Shown here piece after piece: positions 13,958 to 21,951 of a stretch of DNA of 29,552 bases. The translations under genes were made by a program, and so were the position numbers. Position 1 is the stretch's first letter. Every line of letters begins with the position of its first letter. This DNA is from an uncultured Clostridia bacterium (GTDB lineage: Bacteria > Bacillota > Clostridia > TANB77 > CAG-508). Under the pieces are notes generated by a model. It was given only the letters and a program-made list of their open reading frames with translations, was not told where the DNA came from and made no database searches. The stretch is taken from positions 1 to 29,552 of the forward strand of contig CAKPJC010000020.1 of NCBI GenBank assembly GCA_934162535.1, in the 5' to 3' direction.

Positions 13958-15337
13958 CTATTTTGTAATTTCCATCCCATTTTTTGTGTCTTTTACTATA
14001 TATCCTTTTTCTGCAATTAAATCTCTTATCCTATCAGATTCTGCCCATTTTTTTTCTTCTCTAGCTTTCTTACGCATTTCCACCAATTCTTGTATTTCTT
14101 GTGGTATTTTTTCTTGTTCTTTTTCTTGATCTATTTTTATTCCTAAAACTGTATCATATTTTTTTAATAAGTCTGCTACTTTTTTTGATTTTTGTGGAAG
14201 TTTCACTGTTTCCCATACTATACTCATTGCTAATGGCATATTCAAGTCATCATTTATCGCCTCATGGAATTTGCTTTCAAGTTCTTCTAACGTCTTATCA
14301 GATATTTCATCATTTCCATTAAGATGTTTTTGGTATCCCTCTCTTAATCTTGTAAGAGATATAGATGCAGATTCTATTCCATCCCATGTAAAATTTAGTT
14401 TCGCTCTATAATGGCTTGAAAAATTGTACAGTCTATATGCAATTGGTTCATATCCTCTATTTATTATATCATCCAGTAAATATACATTTCCAAGACTTTT
14501 TGACATTTTTCCACCATCTATTAATAGATATTCTCCATGCATCCAATAGTGTGCAGGAATTTTTCCACATGCTCCTTTGCTTTGTGCTATTTCGTTTTCA
14601 TGATGTGTTGGTATTAGGTCAATCCCTCCTGTATGTATGTCAAATTCCTCGCCTAAGTATTTTTGGCTCATTGCTGAACATTCTATATGCCATCCTGGAT
14701 AGCTTGGTCCCCATGGGCTATCCCATTTCATTAGATGATTCTCTGGTGCTTTTATCCATAAAGCAAAGTCATATGGATTTCTTTTTTCAGGGTCGATTTT
14801 AACTCTTGCTCCTGATTTTTGTTCATTTAGATTTATTCCAGATAGTATTCCGTATTTGTCTAATTTTGAAACATCAAAATATATTGCCGTAGATGTTTCA
14901 TATGCATATCCTCTCTCCATTATTTTTTCAACCATTTTTAGCATTTCTTGAATGTGGTCTGTTGCTTTGCATATAATTTCTGGAGTTTCAATATTTAGTC
15001 TTTCTAAATCTCTAAAAAATAATTTTGTGTAATGCTCTGCAATCTCAAGAGGAGTTTTATGCTCCTCTTTTGCAGATTTTATCATTTTGTCTTCTCCCTC
15101 ATCCCCATCTGATACAAGGTGTCCAACATCTGTTATGTTCATTGTATGTTTTAATTTGTATCCATTATATTTTAGTACTCTTCTTAATGTGTCTTGAAAC
15201 ATATTTGTTCTCATATTTCCTATTGTTGCATCTTTATATACTGTTGGTCCACATGAATATATTTTAACTTTGCCCTCTTCTATTGGCTTAAATAGCTCTT
15301 TTTTCCTCGTTAATGTATTATAAAAATATATGTCCAT
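13958..15337 (-). CDS. cysS: Cysteinyl-tRNA synthetase
   Basis: A 459-aa class I synthetase charging tRNA-Cys. Zinc-site residues are visible: C29 in CGPTVY, C220 in WHIECSAMS, and histidine/glutamate in HHENEIAQ near 245-251. KMSKS is at 277-281, followed by LGN. The HIGH motif reads TIGN (38-41), so the first histidine is replaced by threonine, in ATIGNMRT. Similarly the usual FDIHGGG-DL-FPHHENE appears as FDIHTGGIDLIPTHHENE. These look like subfamily features, not damage, as the rest of the fold is complete. The C-terminal domain ends in the typical IRDLIAEKGYIVKDTKNGMEI. It follows PBP1A with a 30-base gap and precedes argS by 15 bases; GGAAGGGAG supports the start. Confidence 0.94.
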   Translation of the reverse strand: MDIYFYNTLTRKKELFKPIEEGKVKIYSCGPTVYKDATIGNMRTNMFQDTLRRVLKYNGYKLKHTMNITDVGHLVSDGDEGEDKMIKSAKEEHKTPLEIAEHYTKLFFRDLERLNIETPEIICKATDHIQEMLKMVEKIMERGYAYETSTAIYFDVSKLDKYGILSGINLNEQKSGARVKIDPEKRNPYDFALWIKAPENHLMKWDSPWGPSYPGWHIECSAMSQKYLGEEFDIHTGGIDLIPTHHENEIAQSKGACGKIPAHYWMHGEYLLIDGGKMSKSLGNVYLLDDIINRGYEPIAYRLYNFSSHYRAKLNFTWDGIESASISLTRLREGYQKHLNGNDEISDKTLEELESKFHEAINDDLNMPLAMSIVWETVKLPQKSKKVADLLKKYDTVLGIKIDQEKEQEKIPQEIQELVEMRKKAREEKKWAESDRIRDLIAEKGYIVKDTKNGMEITK

Positions 15338-15367
15338 ATTTGTATGTTCTCCCTTCCTAATATAGTA

Positions 15368-17920
15368 TTATCCTACAGGGTCTGGTGTTGGATTTGGTGT
15401 TGGTTCCGGCTCTGGTGTTGGATCTGGTTCTGGCTTTGGCTCTGGCTCTGGTTTTTCATCATCTTTTTTATTGTCATTTGACTCACTACTGTTATTGTTG
15501 TTGTTTTCTTCCTCTTTTTCTGGTTTTGTAGGCTCAACAGTTTCAGTTTTTGTATGTATTGTACAATATTCTGTTGGCTCTGCATCTCCTGATGATTTTA
15601 CACTTGGTGTATCCCATAATCCAAGTCTTTCCTTTTCTACTACATATTTATTTGATTTTGTTACCCTCTTGTCTGCTGGGCAGAATTCATTTGCTAATAG
15701 TCCTGATTCTGTACATATTGTATATTGACCTTGATGTGCATCACATGTTTCTGGTAAATGATCTTTTCTAAATACTTCTGAGTATGTGTCACTACATCTA
15801 TCTGATGCAAGTCTACCACTTGTTCTACATACTGTTGCTGATACTACTCCATCTGGTTTTTCAAATTCAGATTTATCTAATCCTTTATGTATTTCTGTCA
15901 TTATCGCATCAAATAGTTTTCCTGCTGGGTTTCCACTAAATACAACTTTTTCTTGTACATCAAATCCATACCATGTTGCTCCTACATAGTAGTTTGTGAA
16001 TCCACATAGCCATCTATCATATTCGTCATTTGTTGTACCTGTTTTGGCTGCAACATCTATTCCTTTTATTGCACAATATGATGCTGTTCCTCCTGAATCA
16101 TTAACTACTGATTTTAGTAAGCTTTTTACTATATATGCTGAGTCTTCTGAAAGTACTTTTTCTGTTTTTTGGTTTGGTTCTAATACTACTTTTCCATCTG
16201 AGTCTTCTACTTTAGTATAGAATGTAGGTTGTATATATGTTCCATTATTTGCTATCATTGCATATGCTCCTGCCATTTCAAGTGTACTTATACCATTTGT
16301 AAGTCCTCCTATTGCTAATGATAGTCCCGCATCTTTTGAGTCATCTAATGTTGTTATTCCCATCTTTTTTAGATATTCCAAGCTTTTTGTTGTTCCTAAT
16401 TCATTTACTACTTTTATAAATGGTATGTTTTGCGATGTTGTAACTGCCTGTCTAATTGTTCTTGCTCCTTTGAAGCCGTTATAGTTTTTAGGGTCATATT
16501 TTTGTGTTCCACTCTTGAATATTGTATAAGAGTCTTCATATATTGTTGCTGGCGTTATTATTCCTTCTTCAATTCCTGGTGCTATTGCTGCAAGTGGTTT
16601 AAATGATGAACCTGTTGACCTTTTTGATTGTATTGCTCTATTTAAGCCTCTTGATTCTGTTTTTTCTCCTAATTGTCCTATACATCCAACCACATTTCCC
16701 GTTGATGGCTCTATTATTACCATTGCTGCTTGTGCTTGTACATAATCGCCATTTTCGTCTTTTGTCTTTTTAGATTTTGATATATATTTTTTATTTTTTG
16801 CTTCTTCTTCCATTACCTCTTGGATTGAAGTTACTTGTGTTGAGTATATTTTTAGTCCACTACTATATAGATATGTTGTTGCTGCATCTTTTGATATTTG
16901 CTTTTCATCCATTATTTGATTTATTAATTGTGTTATTAATGCATCTGTATGTGCTGAATATACATTTCCTTTTGCTCCATTTTTGAAGTCAAATCCTGCA
17001 TCAACTTCTGCAACTGCTGAATCATATTCTTCTTTTGTTATATAGTTAAATTTTTTCATTTGTGATAATACTGTTTTTGTTCTTTTATTTATTTTTTCTG
17101 TTACATCTTTTCCTGAATATGGATTATATGAATTAGGTGAGTTGTTTATTCCTGCTAAGAATGCACATTGTGCTATTGATAGATCTTTTGATGTTTTTCC
17201 AAAATAGTATTCTGCACCTATTTCTACTCCTCTATTTTCTTTTCCTCCTACAAATATTAAGTTTAAGTATAATTCAAGTATTTGGTCTTTTGACATTACT
17301 TTTTCTACTTGACATGCTTTTGACCATTCTTTTACTTTTCTTACCACACCAGCTATCCCTTTGCTGTCATCTTCTTTTGTTACGTTTTTTACAAGCTGTT
17401 GTGTTATTGTACTACCACCACCAGCTGTTGATTTTCCTCCATGTGTTACAAATGATAGTATTGCAGCACCTGTTCTTTTCATGTCAACTCCATGGTGACT
17501 TTCAAACCTCTCATCTTCTATTGCTATATAGGCTTTTGGTAGATATGGCGACATTTCTTCTAATGTTACTATCTTCCTATTTTCATCTCCATTTAATTCA
17601 GCAATTACATTTCCTTCTGAGTCAAATATTGATGAATTTGCCGCTAGTACAAGTTCTCCCATATCTATTTTTAGGGCATCTCCCCATAGTCCATACATAA
17701 GTCCTATTACTATTCCTGCACCAACAACACATAGTATTAGCAATACAACTAATGTTATTTTTAATGCTAATGATAATTTAGGGTGTTTATATGAAAATTT
17801 CATTTTTGTGTCTTTGCTTAATGCCTTTATGTCTTTATTAACATTCTTAGGCTTTTTTGATTTTTGTGTTTTACTTGTTTTATTTGGTTTCTTTTTTGTA
17901 TTCTTCTTTTTTTCTTCCAT
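15368..17920 (-). CDS. Class A penicillin-binding protein (PBP1A-like)
   Basis: An 850-aa bifunctional peptidoglycan synthase. A lysine-rich cytoplasmic start (1-48) leads to a membrane helix (about 52-76) and the GT51 glycosyltransferase domain with EDERFESHHG at 135-144 and GGSTITQQL at 168-176. The transpeptidase domain has SSFK at 438-441 (nucleophile S438), SQN at 496-498 and KTGT at 626-629. Two cysteine-bearing segments follow (about 688-770), and the tail (about 800-850) is Asn/Ser-rich, then a run of alternating Pro, Glu, Asp, Lys and Thr, ending in VG. Such tails are thought to span or bind the wall. The DNA for the tail is repetitive (about 15370-15450). AAAGGAAGG precedes the ATG. 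The upstream gap is rich in A/T with TATAAT-like sequences but no good -35, so transcription may come from the preceding gene. Confidence 0.95.
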   Translation of the reverse strand: MEEKKKNTKKKPNKTSKTQKSKKPKNVNKDIKALSKDTKMKFSYKHPKLSLALKITLVVLLILCVVGAGIVIGLMYGLWGDALKIDMGELVLAANSSIFDSEGNVIAELNGDENRKIVTLEEMSPYLPKAYIAIEDERFESHHGVDMKRTGAAILSFVTHGGKSTAGGGSTITQQLVKNVTKEDDSKGIAGVVRKVKEWSKACQVEKVMSKDQILELYLNLIFVGGKENRGVEIGAEYYFGKTSKDLSIAQCAFLAGINNSPNSYNPYSGKDVTEKINKRTKTVLSQMKKFNYITKEEYDSAVAEVDAGFDFKNGAKGNVYSAHTDALITQLINQIMDEKQISKDAATTYLYSSGLKIYSTQVTSIQEVMEEEAKNKKYISKSKKTKDENGDYVQAQAAMVIIEPSTGNVVGCIGQLGEKTESRGLNRAIQSKRSTGSSFKPLAAIAPGIEEGIITPATIYEDSYTIFKSGTQKYDPKNYNGFKGARTIRQAVTTSQNIPFIKVVNELGTTKSLEYLKKMGITTLDDSKDAGLSLAIGGLTNGISTLEMAGAYAMIANNGTYIQPTFYTKVEDSDGKVVLEPNQKTEKVLSEDSAYIVKSLLKSVVNDSGGTASYCAIKGIDVAAKTGTTNDEYDRWLCGFTNYYVGATWYGFDVQEKVVFSGNPAGKLFDAIMTEIHKGLDKSEFEKPDGVVSATVCRTSGRLASDRCSDTYSEVFRKDHLPETCDAHQGQYTICTESGLLANEFCPADKRVTKSNKYVVEKERLGLWDTPSVKSSGDAEPTEYCTIHTKTETVEPTKPEKEEENNNNNSSESNDNKKDDEKPEPEPKPEPDPTPEPEPTPNPTPDPVG

Positions 17921-18005
17921 TTCATTTCCTTCCTTTCTATAGATAAAATGAATTTTTAAATTAATGTATTTATTATATTATATTTTAATCAAAAAGAAAA
18001 GTATT

Positions 18006-18851
18006 TTAATAAAATCTTTCGATTTTTCCTCTATTTCCATACATTTCTTTTATTTTTACATTGTCTTTTTTTATTTTTGCTCTTATATTATAAAAATTAT
18101 CTTTTATTTTTATTTCTGCTTCATATATATCTTTTGCTCTATATTCATATAAGTATTCTTTTTCTTGATTATTTTCATCTTCAAATTTTATTTCATAGTC
18201 ATTTATATTTATTCCATTAAATCTCTTATTCTGTATTTGTATATTTCCTTCTAAATTTAATATTACAGCATTTTCATTCATTTTATATTTATTAATTATT
18301 TCATTGCTAAAGTCAAAGTTAATAATTATTTGTGACTTTGTTAAACTCTTTTTTTGATTGTTCGATATTATTATTGATATTCCTTCATTACTATATATTT
18401 CTTTTTCTATTCTTCTCAGTTTTTCCATATGCCTTGTTACTATCGTAACCCTTTTATATTGTTTACAAAGTGCTTTTATTGTTTCTATTGCAAGGTCTGT
18501 TATTTCATTAATCGTCACAGCGATATTTGTTTCCTCTTTTTGAATTTCTTTGTTTTCTACTACAAATTCTAACATTTCTAACACTAGATATTTTCCTAAC
18601 CACCTTCCTTCAATTATATTTATTTGGTTTGATTTTAACCATTTTATAAAAAGCTCATTATCGTACAATTCCTTTGGCAATATTACATTTTCTATTCCTT
18701 TTTGCGACATTTTTTTCGCAATTATTTCCATCTCTCTCTCACTTTTTAGTTTTGAATGTATTATACATTTTCCGTCATCAATTTTTATTTTATTTATTTT
18801 TAATAATGATGTTTTTTCTTGTTTTATATAATATGTTTTTATGATAATCAC
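18006..18851 (-). CDS. Unrecognised protein with a possible Rossmann-like domain (281 aa)
   Basis: I cannot assign this protein. The middle (about 105-205) has alternating strands and helices: ETNIAVTINEITDLAIETIK, KRVTIVTRHMEKLRRIEKEI, ISIIISNN, then IIINFDF and NAVILNLEGNI. That pattern resembles a nucleotide-binding Rossmann half, but no glycine-rich loop is visible. The last 70 residues look like a beta-rich module. No signal peptide, membrane helix or metal motif. The start is uncertain: the only standard codon is GTG at 18851, which overlaps the apparent ribosome site GAGGTG. A site of that kind would better serve an ATA or ATT a few codons downstream, so a non-standard start is possible. 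The gene lies between a GH18 wall hydrolase and PBP1A (gap 85 bases), all on the same strand, suggesting a wall-related or regulatory role, by context only. Confidence 0.7.
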   Translation of the reverse strand: MIIIKTYYIKQEKTSLLKINKIKIDDGKCIIHSKLKSEREMEIIAKKMSQKGIENVILPKELYDNELFIKWLKSNQINIIEGRWLGKYLVLEMLEFVVENKEIQKEETNIAVTINEITDLAIETIKALCKQYKRVTIVTRHMEKLRRIEKEIYSNEGISIIISNNQKKSLTKSQIIINFDFSNEIINKYKMNENAVILNLEGNIQIQNKRFNGININDYEIKFEDENNQEKEYLYEYRAKDIYEAEIKIKDNFYNIRAKIKKDNVKIKEMYGNRGKIERFY

Positions 18852-18881
18852 CTCATTTGATTATATGCTTGTCTTACACAA

Positions 18882-18914
18882 AAAGAACAGTGATTTTTCT
18901 TTTCACTGCCCTTT
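18882..18914 (-). terminator. Terminator of the GH18 gene
   Basis: Positions 18882-18893 and 18903-18914 form a 12-bp stem on the minus-strand transcript (AAAGGGCAGTGA with TCACTGTTCTTT), with two G-U pairs and a T run after it. It lies 3 bases beyond the GH18 stop codon. Confidence 0.7.
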
Positions 18915-18917
18915 TAT

Positions 18918-20582
18918 CTATTTTTCTAATTCGTTTTTGATTATTGACCAAACATTCGAGGTTTCTCTATCTTTCTCCCAGCCTGATGTTCCTCCAAGTT
19001 TGTATTGGCTTACTAATGATACTTTTGCTTCTATTGATTTTCCATCTTCTATCCACATTTTTTTAGTTGTTTTTCCTGATTGATATTCTACATAGTATTG
19101 TTTTAGTTCATCATTCCATTGCTTTTCTACATTGCTTGGTATTGATTTGTTTATGTCCACCATGTTTACTACATTTCTGCTTACTATTGAGCCTTCTTGG
19201 TTTATTGTCCATATTCTTGTGTAGAATGGCAATCCTAATATTATTTTTTCTGTTTTTACTTCATCATATTCTATTATTTTTTTCAAGCTTGTTTCTACCC
19301 AATTGTATCCAGCTGTTGTTCCTGGTTTTGTACTTGATGTTCCATATTGGTCATATGCCATGAATACAAGGTAATCTGCGACATTTCCTATTACATTTCT
19401 GTCATAGCATAATGACCAGTTTGCTCCTCCATCTGGTGCTGTTACATCTACAGATGTTACTGAACCTAATTCTTCCATTCTTGGTGTTAATTCTATTATA
19501 AATCTTGAGAATTTGTCTTTGTCTTTTTCATACATGTTTTCAAAGTCTATGTTTATTCCATCTATTCCATATTCAACACATTTCTCTACTATGCTATCTA
19601 TTAGTTGTTGCCTTTTTGTATAACTATTTAGTATCGTCGATGTTACTTTTATACCTGCATCTGCATTTGATACCATTGGCCAGACTTTATATCCATTTGA
19701 GTGTGCCCATTCTATATATGCTTGCCCTGATGTTCCAACATTTTCTTTTAGATTACCATTTGCATCTAAATAGAAGAATGATGGTGATACTACATTAACT
19801 CCATCTATTGTTTGTCCTGTTCTATCTGGTGCTTGTACATGTTGTGAAAAATAATCCCAAAACATGTTCACTTTTCCTGGTATTTGTTTTTCTTCTGTTA
19901 GTTCTTCTCTTATTGTTGTGAAGTTTGTTAATTTGTTTGATTTTACATAACCAACTTCTCCATTTTCTGTTCTTACTTTTGCCCAACCATCTTCATCTTT
20001 TGTTATTGCTATTACTATTTCACCTTTCGCAACTTTGTCTACTGTTTTAGAGAATATGTCCTTTTTCCATTTTACTGATAATTTTGATTTTGCATATGCT
20101 TTTATTTGTTCTCTGCTTAATGAGTCTATTGTCACAACTTTTTTGGCTTCAACATTTGTTATTTCTATGTTATATACATCTTTCATTTCTGATATTGGAA
20201 GATATACATTGTCATCTTCTTTTATTGCACTTGCATATATCTTTTTTATTGCTCCATTTATTGTTAATTTGTTTACATCAAATCCTATGCTTGCAATTTT
20301 TTTATCATATGTTGTTACTACTTCATTTATTTCATCTTCTATGTATATGTATTTGTCAAAAAAGTTTCTTATGTCATCCATTGATACATATATTATTCCA
20401 TTTTCTATTTTTACTTCATGTTTTAATCTTTCTGTTACATTGTTGTTATTTATTACAAGATTTATTTCTCCTTCTGTTGCTTCTCTTAAGTAATTTTGTG
20501 CTTTTATTAGTATAAATACTATGATTACTAAAAATATTAGTATTAATGATATTCTTCTTACTATATTATCTTTTTTGTTCAT
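18918..20582 (-). CDS. Membrane-anchored SH3 and GH18-family glycosyl hydrolase
   Basis: A 554-aa exported protein with an N-terminal membrane anchor (about 10-27). Residues 35-155 are beta-rich and resemble the copper-amine-oxidase-N/stalk-like module often seen in clostridial wall proteins. An SH3-type domain follows (about 172-220, GWAKVRTENGEVGYVKSNKL). The GH18 domain occupies about 235-550: YGIDGINIDFENM carries the catalytic signature with E348 as acid, D341 and D346 conserved and an asparagine at 344 in place of the usual second aspartate, a change also found in spore-type GH18 enzymes. MAYDQYGT at 408-415 is the other active-site strand. It probably cuts or binds peptidoglycan glycans (YaaH/YdhD-like). 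AAGGAG precedes the ATG. It has its own promoter and terminator. Confidence 0.9.
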   Translation of the reverse strand: MNKKDNIVRRISLILIFLVIIVFILIKAQNYLREATEGEINLVINNNNVTERLKHEVKIENGIIYVSMDDIRNFFDKYIYIEDEINEVVTTYDKKIASIGFDVNKLTINGAIKKIYASAIKEDDNVYLPISEMKDVYNIEITNVEAKKVVTIDSLSREQIKAYAKSKLSVKWKKDIFSKTVDKVAKGEIVIAITKDEDGWAKVRTENGEVGYVKSNKLTNFTTIREELTEEKQIPGKVNMFWDYFSQHVQAPDRTGQTIDGVNVVSPSFFYLDANGNLKENVGTSGQAYIEWAHSNGYKVWPMVSNADAGIKVTSTILNSYTKRQQLIDSIVEKCVEYGIDGINIDFENMYEKDKDKFSRFIIELTPRMEELGSVTSVDVTAPDGGANWSLCYDRNVIGNVADYLVFMAYDQYGTSSTKPGTTAGYNWVETSLKKIIEYDEVKTEKIILGLPFYTRIWTINQEGSIVSRNVVNMVDINKSIPSNVEKQWNDELKQYYVEYQSGKTTKKMWIEDGKSIEAKVSLVSQYKLGGTSGWEKDRETSNVWSIIKNELEK

Positions 20583-20608
20583 TTGTTGTTCTCCTTGTTT
20601 TTTGTTTT

Positions 20609-20637
20609 ATTATATTATAATGATAAAAAAATAGCAA
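20609..20637 (-). promoter_or_regulatory. Promoter of the GH18 gene, fused to the lexA terminator
   Basis: On the minus strand TTGCTA (20637-20632) is 17 bases from TATAAT (20614-20609). The -35 lies inside the 3' arm of the lexA terminator and the terminator T run forms the spacer. Confidence 0.6.
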
Positions 20638-20655
20638 GATTTTTCTTGCTATTTT
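20628..20655 (-). terminator. Terminator of lexA
   Basis: AAAATAGCAAGA (20628-20639) and TCTTGCTATTTT (20644-20655) form a perfect 12-bp stem with a four-base loop, 19 bases beyond the lexA stop and followed by a T run on the minus strand. Confidence 0.88.
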
Positions 20656-20674
20656 CTATTTATTTTATAATGTT

Positions 20675-21322
20675 CTACATTTTTCTGAATACTCCAGCAA
20701 CTTTTCCAAGTATTTGACAGTCTGGTACTATTATTGGATCCATTGTGTGGTTTTCTGGTTGTAATCGTATATGATCTTTTTCTTTATAAAATGTTTTTAC
20801 TGTTGCTTCTTCGCCTATTAATGCTACTACTATTTCTCCATTTGTTGCACTGCTTTGTTTTTTTACTAGTATGTAGTCTCCATCTAATATTCCTGCTTCT
20901 ATCATACTTTCTCCTCTTACAGTTAGCATAAAGCTCTCACAGTTACCAACAAAGTCTATTGGTATTGGAAATGTGTCTGTAACATTTTCTACAGCAAGTA
21001 TAGGTTGCCCTGCGGTTATTTTCCCTATTATTGGTACATCAACTAGTTCTTTTTGTGTGTAGAAGTCTTTAGAAGATTTTACATATGGCTCTCCATTGCT
21101 TCCTTTTATTATTTTTAGTGTTCTTCCTTTTTTATCTTCTTTTTTTATATATCCTTGTTTTTCTAACTTTGATAAGTATGCATGTACTGTTGCTGTTGAA
21201 CTTAATCCTATTGCTTTTCCGATTTCTCTTACTGATGGTGGATAACCGTTTTCTACTACTTGATTTTCAATAAATTTTAGTATTGCTTTTTCTTTTTTTG
21301 TAGTCTCTGCTCTTGTCCCCAT
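20675..21322 (-). CDS. lexA: LexA SOS repressor
   Basis: A 215-aa repressor that blocks DNA-damage genes until RecA filaments trigger its self-cleavage. The winged-helix DNA-binding domain (1-70) has the typical YPPSVREIGKAIGLSSTATVHAYLSKLE. The peptidase S24 domain has the scissile Ala-Gly at 104-105 (GKITAGQPI), the catalytic serine S139 in RGESM and the lysine K176 in ATVKTF, so autocleavage should work. The ATG at 21322 lies 8 bases after GAGGAG; an in-frame GTG three codons upstream overlaps it. It is transcribed alone from a promoter overlapping the greA terminator. I see no GAAC-N4-GTTC type box in its 75-base upstream region, so autoregulation must use a variant site. Confidence 0.95.
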   Translation of the reverse strand: MGTRAETTKKEKAILKFIENQVVENGYPPSVREIGKAIGLSSTATVHAYLSKLEKQGYIKKEDKKGRTLKIIKGSNGEPYVKSSKDFYTQKELVDVPIIGKITAGQPILAVENVTDTFPIPIDFVGNCESFMLTVRGESMIEAGILDGDYILVKKQSSATNGEIVVALIGEEATVKTFYKEKDHIRLQPENHTMDPIIVPDCQILGKVAGVFRKM

Positions 21323-21347
21323 TTTTATCACTCCTCTTCTCGCAATT

Positions 21348-21376
21348 ATAATATCACATCAAAAAAAAAATGTCAA
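21348..21376 (-). promoter_or_regulatory. Promoter of lexA, embedded in the greA terminator
   Basis: On the minus strand a perfect TTGACA (21376-21371) is 17 bases from TATTAT (21353-21348). The -35 is part of the 3' arm of the greA hairpin and ten terminator T residues make up most of the spacer. Confidence 0.65.
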
Positions 21377-21396
21377 ACAAATTTTTGACATTTTTT
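21365..21396 (-). terminator. Terminator of greA
   Basis: AAAAAATGTCAAA (21365-21377) and TTTGACATTTTTT (21384-21396) form a perfect 13-bp stem that overlaps the greA stop codon, with a run of ten T downstream on the minus strand. Confidence 0.8.
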
Positions 21397-21871
21397 ATTT
21401 TTTTATTGATTTTATTTCGTATTTTATTATTCCAGCTGGTGCTTCTACCTCAACTATTGCTCCCTTTTTTGCCCCTAATAGTGCTTTTCCTATTGGTGAT
21501 TCGTTAGATATTTTGTTTTGAGTTAGGTCAACTTCTGTTGAACCTACTATTGTGTATTCAACTTCTTCTTCAAATTCTAGGTCATATAATGTTACTGTAT
21601 TTCCTATTTGTACTGTTTTTGTGTCTATTTCTTTTTCATCTATTATTTTTGCATATCTAACTTTGTTTTCTAGTTCTGCAATTTTTGTTTCATTTTCGGC
21701 TTGTGCATTTTTTGCTTCGTCATATTCTGAGTTTTCTGATAAGTCACCAAATCCTAATGCCACTTTTATTCTTTCTGCAATTTCAGCTCTTTTTTCTGTT
21801 CTTAAATATTCTAACTCTTTTTCTATTTTGTCAAATCCTTCTTGAGTTAGTATTACTTCTTTTTCTTCCAT
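21395..21871 (-). CDS. greA: Transcription elongation factor GreA
   Basis: A 158-aa factor that enters the secondary channel of RNA polymerase and stimulates cleavage of backtracked RNA. The N-terminal coiled coil (1-75) carries the tip acidic residues in GDLSENSEYDEAKNAQ (D43 and E46). The C-terminal FKBP-like domain has the conserved SPIGKALLGAKKGAIVEVEAP. Length is exactly that of the family. AAGGAGG precedes the ATG. It has a good promoter, though no terminator is visible after pgsA upstream, so some read-through from the ftsEX operon is likely. Confidence 0.97.
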   Translation of the reverse strand: MEEKEVILTQEGFDKIEKELEYLRTEKRAEIAERIKVALGFGDLSENSEYDEAKNAQAENETKIAELENKVRYAKIIDEKEIDTKTVQIGNTVTLYDLEFEEEVEYTIVGSTEVDLTQNKISNESPIGKALLGAKKGAIVEVEAPAGIIKYEIKSIKK

Positions 21872-21913
21872 AATTCTGTTCCTCCTTAATGTTTGGTAAT
21901 TATAGTAGTTAAT

Positions 21914-21942
21914 ATATTACTCCACTTTCTGACTTTTGTCAA
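21914..21942 (-). promoter_or_regulatory. Promoter of greA
   Basis: On the minus strand TTGACA (21942-21937) is 17 bases from TAATAT (21919-21914), between the pgsA stop and the greA start. Confidence 0.7.
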
Positions 21943-21951
21943 GTGTTTACC

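Noticed and set aside
15338..15367. Possible T-box leader before cysS
   Set aside because: The gap is only 30 bases and holds just the ribosome site, so a T-box cannot fit.
17137..17700. Leucine-rich 187-codon frame on the plus strand
   Set aside because: Antisense shadow of the PBP1A gene; the Leu/His/Phe-rich product reflects reverse reading of its codons.
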